Below, piece after piece: positions 6,475 through 10,483 of a stretch of 10,483 nucleotides of DNA (positions are counted from its first letter, which is position 1; every line of letters begins with the position of its first letter). The translations under genes and the position numbers were made by a program. This DNA is from Clostridia bacterium (GTDB lineage: Bacteria > Bacillota_A > Clostridia > Oscillospirales > CAG-272). The notes beneath the pieces were generated by a model. That model made no database searches. It had not been told where the DNA came from and saw nothing but the letters and a program-made list of their open reading frames with translations. Location: NCBI GenBank assembly GCA_017959485.1, contig JAGDAM010000211.1, positions 1 to 10,483 on the forward strand. The letters are read 5' to 3'.

Positions 6475-7530
6475 TCAGACCGTGCAGACGAGCACCTCTA
6501 TAGGCAGATAATCCGGCGTTCCCGACTTGATCGCCGCGTCTGCGTCCCGGCAGGCGGCAACGAGTTTCGCCGCCTTTCCCGGCTCCGCGCGGTCGAGCGC
6601 CTCCAGGTATTTTTTCACCGGAAAAGGATGAAGTCCGGTCGCCGAAGAGATCTCGGCGGGGGTCATTCCGTCGGCGCGGCAGAGTTCGACGGTGCGCATG
6701 TCGCACGCCGTGCGGATTATCTCGGACATAACGGCTATCGGGTCTTCTTTTCTCGCTTTGAGCGTTGAGAGCACCCTGAGCGCTCCGGCTCCGTCGCCGC
6801 GCAAAACGGCGTTGGCAAGCGCGAAGCCGTCGAACTCGACGGTTCTGCTTCCCGCGGCGGCAACGTCGGCGCGAGTGACCGCGGTCCTTCCGGAAGCCAG
6901 TACGTAACAGGATATTTTATCTATTTCCGAAGCGAGCCGGAACATTCCGGTCCCGCAGAAGGCGACGGTATCCGAACAGACGACGCCGTCCGCCGTCACC
7001 CCGTTTTCCGAGTAGTGTTTGCTGACCCATCCGTTGAGCCGCGCGCCGGATACCCTGTCGAAAAACACCGGAACCGCGGCTGACGCGAGTTTTTTCAGAG
7101 CCGCGGACGGGCGCCCGGGGTATCCCGGATCGAAACTCCCCGCCGGGAAGGATATTATCAGAAACTCCCATCCGTCGTCTTCGATGCCCGCGGCGATTTC
7201 GGTAAGAGCGTTCATATCCGAAGGACGGAGATCCGAGGGGGAAAGACATACGGTAACGAGCCGGTTTTCACCGAACATCGGAGGAACCGCGAGCGCCTCC
7301 GAAAGAGCCGCGGGAGAGAAATTCCGGGCGTCGAAACCGGCGCAGTCGAACTCGGAACCGCCGGCGACGCTTTCGCGCGCGAGCCGGAGAGCGACGTTTT
7401 TCAGATAGTCCTCGTCGCCGTAGAAAAAGTATTTTCTCGGCAAACCGGAAGGCGCGCCGAGTTTTATTCTTTTGCGGAATTCGGATTCCCCTATCGGATC
7501 GAACGCCTTTTTTTCTCTGTCCGTGCTCAT
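6475..7530 (-). CDS. holA: DNA polymerase III subunit delta
   Basis: The 351-residue product has the full length and order of bacterial delta subunits. LPRKYFFYGDEDYLKN (30-45) is the degenerate nucleotide-binding loop of this non-ATPase clamp-loader member; PPMFGENRLVTV (83-94) follows in the first domain. The helical middle has MFRLASEIDKISCYV (196-210) and VEFDGFALANAVLRGD (231-246). The C-terminal collar domain ends with CRDADAAIKSGTPDYLPIEVLVC (327-349). Delta opens the sliding clamp within the clamp loader. The frame stays open upstream to 7707, but that part overlaps the predicted promoter (transcript start near 7627) and lacks another usable start, so I chose the ATG at 7530; its ribosome binding site is weak. 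It is not next to comEC or rpsT, which are common neighbours elsewhere. Confidence 0.93.
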   Translation of the reverse strand: MSTDREKKAFDPIGESEFRKRIKLGAPSGLPRKYFFYGDEDYLKNVALRLARESVAGGSEFDCAGFDARNFSPAALSEALAVPPMFGENRLVTVCLSPSDLRPSDMNALTEIAAGIEDDGWEFLIISFPAGSFDPGYPGRPSAALKKLASAAVPVFFDRVSGARLNGWVSKHYSENGVTADGVVCSDTVAFCGTGMFRLASEIDKISCYVLASGRTAVTRADVAAAGSRTVEFDGFALANAVLRGDGAGALRVLSTLKARKEDPIAVMSEIIRTACDMRTVELCRADGMTPAEISSATGLHPFPVKKYLEALDRAEPGKAAKLVAACRDADAAIKSGTPDYLPIEVLVCTV

Positions 7531-7554
7531 TCTGCCGATTCTCTTTTTTCTGAA

Positions 7555-7589
7555 GGCAATACCGCACGGGTTCGCGTGCGGAGACTGCC
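7555..7589. other. Hairpin in the holA 5' leader
   Basis: CCGCACG (7562-7568) pairs with CGTGCGG (7575-7581) around a 6-nt loop, and GGCA (7555-7558) pairs with TGCC (7586-7589) across a small internal loop. It lies in the roughly 97-nt leader predicted for the holA transcript and ends 25 nt before the start codon. On the minus strand no U-tract follows. On the plus strand TTATTTTT follows a few bases later, but no plus-strand gene is upstream. Its role is unknown. Confidence 0.5.
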
Positions 7590-7633
7590 GAGTTATTTTT
7601 GCGCCTGTTTTCGCCGGGATATTTGTCGTCTTT

Positions 7634-7662
7634 ATTATACAATAATCGCCCGTCAAAGTCAA
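7634..7662 (-). promoter_or_regulatory. Sigma-70-type promoter of holA
   Basis: On the minus strand TTGACT (7662-7657) and a perfect TATAAT (7639-7634) are separated by exactly 17 nt (7656-7640). Transcription would begin near 7627, giving a leader of about 97 nt. This is the strongest promoter-like match in the window and it fixes the holA start downstream of it. Confidence 0.75.
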
Positions 7663-7678
7663 CACGCGTATTTTTCTC

Positions 7679-7707
7679 TTTACTTTTTCGGTAAAAAGTG
7701 GTATCAT
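7679..7707 (+). promoter_or_regulatory. Sigma-70-type promoter of nifJ with extended -10
   Basis: TTTACT (7679-7684) is followed after 17 nt by TATCAT (7702-7707), with the extended -10 element TG at 7699-7700. Transcription would start near 7714, leaving a leader of about 55 nt. It is divergent from the holA promoter, with the two -35 elements about 16 bp apart, so the two polymerases could interfere. Confidence 0.6.
7682..7699. promoter_or_regulatory. Operator-like dyad in the nifJ promoter spacer
   Basis: ACTTTTTCGGTAAAAAGT has 7-bp perfect arms around CGGT and fills the spacer between the -35 and -10 elements of the predicted nifJ promoter. This is a classic position for a repressor site. 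I cannot assign a regulator family. Confidence 0.4.
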
Positions 7708-7716
7708 ATAGAGTGG

Positions 7717-7737
7717 TTATTTTTGGGATAAAAATAA
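7717..7737. promoter_or_regulatory. A/T-rich dyad just after the nifJ transcription start
   Basis: TTATTTTT (7717-7724) and AAAAATAA (7730-7737) are perfect 8-bp arms around GGGAT. It would lie at about +4 to +24 of the nifJ transcript. As RNA it would be a weak hairpin; as DNA it has the size of a dimer-binding operator. Confidence 0.4.
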
Positions 7738-7753
7738 TAATTTATTAATACAC

Positions 7754-7758
7754 GGAGG
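7754..7758 (+). promoter_or_regulatory. Ribosome binding site of nifJ
   Basis: GGAGG lies 10 nt before the ATG at 7769 in an otherwise A/T-rich leader, which suits strong expression and fixes the start. Confidence 0.8.
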
Positions 7759-7768
7759 ACATCAAAGC

Positions 7769-10483
7769 ATGGCAATCAAACGCGCAAAAATTTCCATGGA
7801 CGGCAATACCGCCGCCGCGCACGTTTCCTACGCCTTCACAGAGGTAGCAGCGATCTACCCGATCACACCGTCGAGCCCGATGGCCGAAATCACCGACACC
7901 TGGTCGGCGACCGATAAGAACATTCTCGGCAAACCGGCGCGCAACATCTTCGGAGAACGCGTAAAAGTTATGGAGATGCAGTCCGAGGCCGGCGCAGCCG
8001 GAGCCGTTCACGGTTCTCTCGCCGCGGGCGCTCTCACCACGACCTACACCGCTTCCCAGGGACTTCTCCTGATGATCCCGAACATGTACAAGATGGCCGG
8101 CGAGCTTCTTCCCGGAGTCATCCACGTGTCGGCACGCTGCGTCGCCTCGCACGCTCTGAACATTTTCGGAGACCATTCCGACGTTTACGCCTGCCGCCAG
8201 ACCGGATACGCAATGCTGGCTGAGACAAACCAGCAGGAAATCATGGACCTCGGCGCCGTCGCGCACCTGGCCGCCATTTCGGGCAGAGTCCCGGTTCTCA
8301 ACTTCTTCGACGGCTTCAGGACCTCGCACGAGATCCAGAAGATCGAAGTCTGGGATATCGAAGACCTCAAGAAATTCGTCGACTGGAAAGCGATCGAGGA
8401 GTTCAGAGCAAGAGCTCTCAATCCCGAGCATCCCGTCCTCCGCGGCTCCGCCGAGAACGGCGACATCTTCTTCCAGCACCGCGAGGCCTGCAACGAGTAC
8501 TACGACAGATTCCCGGCTATCGTCGAGAAATACATGAACAAGGTCAACAAGGTACTCGGAACCGACTATAAGCTCTTCAACTACTACGGCGCTCCCGACG
8601 CCGACCGCGTCATCGTCGCGATGGGCTCGGTCTGCGACGTAACCGAGGAAGTCATCGACTGGCTCAACGCCCACGGCCAGAAGGTCGGACTCGTAAAGGT
8701 CCGTCTCTACAGACCTTTCAGCGCGAAGCACCTCGTCGACGCCATTCCCGCCACCGTCAAGCAGATCGCCGTCCTTGACAGGACGAAGGAGCCCGGCTCG
8801 CTCGGAGAACCGCTCTACCTCGACGTAGTCACCGCTCTCGCTCAGAACGGCAGAGGCGACATCAAGGTCGTCGGCGGCCGCTACGGACTCGGTTCGAAGG
8901 ACACCACACCCGCCTCTATCTTCGCCGTCTACGAGAACCTCTCGAAGGCCGAGCCGAAGAACGGCTTCACCATCGGCATCAGGGACGACGTGACCAAGCT
9001 CTCGCTCAGAGAGAAGAAGGTCCCGGACACCGCCGCCAAGGGAACCATCTCCTGCAAGTTCTGGGGTCTCGGCGGAGACGGAACGGTCGGCGCCAACAAG
9101 AACTCTATCAAGATCATCGGCGACCACACCGACAAGTACATCCAGGCCTACTTCCAGTACGACTCGAAGAAGACCGGCGGTATCACCATCTCGCATCTGC
9201 GTTTCGGCGACAACCCGATAAAGAGCCCCTACTACATCACCAAGGCCAACTTCGTCGCCTGCCACAACCACGCCTACCTTAACAAGTACGATATGGTTCA
9301 GGACGTCAAGCCGGGCGGAACCTTCCTGCTCGACTGCCCCTGGACTCCCGAAGACCTCGACCGTCATCTTCCGAGCGCCGTCAAGAAGTACATCGCGAAG
9401 AACAGGATCAACTTCTACATCATCGACGGTACCGGCATAGCCCTCAAGAGAATCGGCAACGGAAAGGTTAAGAACACCGTTCTGCAGTCCGCCTTCTTCG
9501 CGCTTGCCGGAATCCTTCCAAAGGCCGACGCCATCGAGTATATGAAGAAGATGGCCTACAAGTCCTACATCAAGAAGGGACAGGCCATAGTCGATCTCAA
9601 CTACGCCGCCATCGAAGCCGGAGCCGACGCCTTCGTCAAGGTCGACGTTCCCGCCGCGTGGGCGACCTGCGCCGACGACGCCCCGAAGGCCGAAGCCACC
9701 GGAACCCGTAAGGATCTCGTCGACTTCGTCAACGGTATCGTCGAGCCGGTCGACTCGATGAGAGGAGACGCTCTCCCCGTTTCGGCGTTCAGAAACTGCG
9801 CCGACGGTACCTTCCCGCAGGGAGCCGCCGCCTACGAAAAGAGAGGCGTCGCCGTTTACGTTCCCGTCTGGAAGCCCGAAAACTGCATCCAGTGCAACAA
9901 CTGCGCGTTCGTCTGCCCGCACGCCGCGATCAGACCCTTCGCGATGACCGAGGAAGAGGCCGCCGCCGCTCCGAAGAGCACCCTCTTCGCCGCCAAGCCG
10001 ATCATCAAGACGGCCTACAAGTTCACGATGGCGGTATCCCCGCTCGACTGCATGGGCTGCACCCTCTGCGTCAAGGCCTGCCCGGTCACCAAGAAGGCGA
10101 TCGAGAACGCTCAGAAGACGGTTGCCGCCGAGCATCCCGAATACGATCCCAAGACCGCCGCGAAGGAAGCCGCGAAGCTCGCCTCCGCCAAGTCCGCGAT
10201 TGAGATGACCCTCCAGGAAAAGGGACTCTTCCAGCAGGATGCCTTCGACTACTGCGTCGCCAAGGTTTCCGAGAAGCCGGAGATCATCAACACGACTGTC
10301 AAGGGAAGCCAGTTCAAGCAGCCGCTGCTTGAGTTCTCCGGCTCCTGCGCGGGCTGCGCCGAAACCTCCTACGCCCGTCTGATCACCCAACTGTTCGGTG
10401 AGAGAATGTTCATCTCCAACGCGACCGGATGCTCCTCGATCTGGGGCGGCTCGGCTCCCGCGACGCCTTACACGGTCAATCGC
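7769..10483 (+). CDS. nifJ: Pyruvate:ferredoxin (flavodoxin) oxidoreductase, 3'-truncated by window end
   Basis: The enzyme converts pyruvate and CoA to acetyl-CoA and CO2 and reduces ferredoxin or flavodoxin in the cytoplasm. 905 codons are present of about 1175 usual. Domain I has YPITPSSPM with Thr33, EMQSEAGAAGA with Glu73 (activates the thiamine ring) and SARCVASHALNIFGDHSDV with Arg123. Domain II (CoA side) starts near 275 and includes DRTKEPGSLGEPLYLDV. The gamma-type domain has GLGGDGTVGANKNSIKIIG (433-451). The ferredoxin-like domain has two cluster motifs: Cys706/709/712/716 and Cys761/764/767/771. Three ligands of the proximal cluster are seen, Cys860, Cys863 and Cys888; the fourth and most of the thiamine-diphosphate domain lie past the edge. 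No frameshift is visible. The codons are strongly biased to C/G endings, with no TTA, CTA or TCA in the 905 codons, as expected of a highly expressed gene. Confidence 0.97.
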   Translation, partial: MAIKRAKISMDGNTAAAHVSYAFTEVAAIYPITPSSPMAEITDTWSATDKNILGKPARNIFGERVKVMEMQSEAGAAGAVHGSLAAGALTTTYTASQGLLLMIPNMYKMAGELLPGVIHVSARCVASHALNIFGDHSDVYACRQTGYAMLAETNQQEIMDLGAVAHLAAISGRVPVLNFFDGFRTSHEIQKIEVWDIEDLKKFVDWKAIEEFRARALNPEHPVLRGSAENGDIFFQHREACNEYYDRFPAIVEKYMNKVNKVLGTDYKLFNYYGAPDADRVIVAMGSVCDVTEEVIDWLNAHGQKVGLVKVRLYRPFSAKHLVDAIPATVKQIAVLDRTKEPGSLGEPLYLDVVTALAQNGRGDIKVVGGRYGLGSKDTTPASIFAVYENLSKAEPKNGFTIGIRDDVTKLSLREKKVPDTAAKGTISCKFWGLGGDGTVGANKNSIKIIGDHTDKYIQAYFQYDSKKTGGITISHLRFGDNPIKSPYYITKANFVACHNHAYLNKYDMVQDVKPGGTFLLDCPWTPEDLDRHLPSAVKKYIAKNRINFYIIDGTGIALKRIGNGKVKNTVLQSAFFALAGILPKADAIEYMKKMAYKSYIKKGQAIVDLNYAAIEAGADAFVKVDVPAAWATCADDAPKAEATGTRKDLVDFVNGIVEPVDSMRGDALPVSAFRNCADGTFPQGAAAYEKRGVAVYVPVWKPENCIQCNNCAFVCPHAAIRPFAMTEEEAAAAPKSTLFAAKPIIKTAYKFTMAVSPLDCMGCTLCVKACPVTKKAIENAQKTVAAEHPEYDPKTAAKEAAKLASAKSAIEMTLQEKGLFQQDAFDYCVAKVSEKPEIINTTVKGSQFKQPLLEFSGSCAGCAETSYARLITQLFGERMFISNATGCSSIWGGSAPATPYTVNR

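Noticed and set aside
7531..7707. 59-residue upstream extension of holA
   Set aside because: It overlaps the holA promoter (TTGACT-17-TATAAT), would begin before the likely transcription start, and does not resemble delta subunits.
7745..10390. 881-codon open frame on the minus strand opposite nifJ
   Set aside because: It is codon-aligned with nifJ and open only because nifJ avoids TTA, CTA and TCA. The product is Gly/Val/Asp/Leu-rich low-complexity sequence with no recognisable domain.

Overview
The window looks like chromosomal DNA from an anaerobic, probably uncultivated Clostridia-type bacterium (Bacillota). The pointers are a one-polypeptide pyruvate:ferredoxin oxidoreductase of the NifJ type, a Gram-positive-style DNA polymerase III delta subunit, a PASTA-domain membrane protein beside an ECF sigma factor, and short GC-rich palindromic repeats of a kind I associate with gut and rumen Clostridia. 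This placement is inference. No rRNA, tRNA, CRISPR array, transposase or phage gene is visible.

Layout from left to right: (i) 1-486 has no gene. It holds three copies of a REP-like palindromic repeat (two direct, one inverted) and a degenerate 7-nt tandem repeat. (ii) 4120 down to 487, minus strand, is a two-gene unit: an ECF sigma factor whose 3' end overlaps the start of a 1033-residue single-pass membrane protein with a very large outer part and one PASTA domain. (iii) 6241 down to 4249, minus strand, is a two-gene unit of a glycoside hydrolase family 30 enzyme and a membrane-anchored DUF1287 protein (1 nt apart), closed by a good intrinsic terminator at 4187-4226. (iv) 6242-6474 is a 233-bp gap with two near-identical 19-bp direct repeats carrying DnaA-box-like cores, and a small dyad close to the GH30 start. 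(v) holA (minus, 7530-6475) and nifJ (plus, 7769 to beyond the right edge) diverge from an intergenic region with two recognisable sigma-70-type promoters and two A/T-rich dyads placed like operators. (vi) nifJ is cut by the window end after 905 codons.

The genes form separate functional blocks: central anaerobic energy metabolism (nifJ), replication (holA), a carbohydrate or cell-envelope pair (GH30 and DUF1287), and an envelope-sensing sigma/membrane-protein pair. The least explained parts are the giant PASTA ectodomain protein, the repeated motifs in the holA-GH30 gap and the operator-like dyads at the nifJ promoter. The rest of the window is ordinary housekeeping or accessory sequence of known families, and I do not see a clear new multi-gene system.
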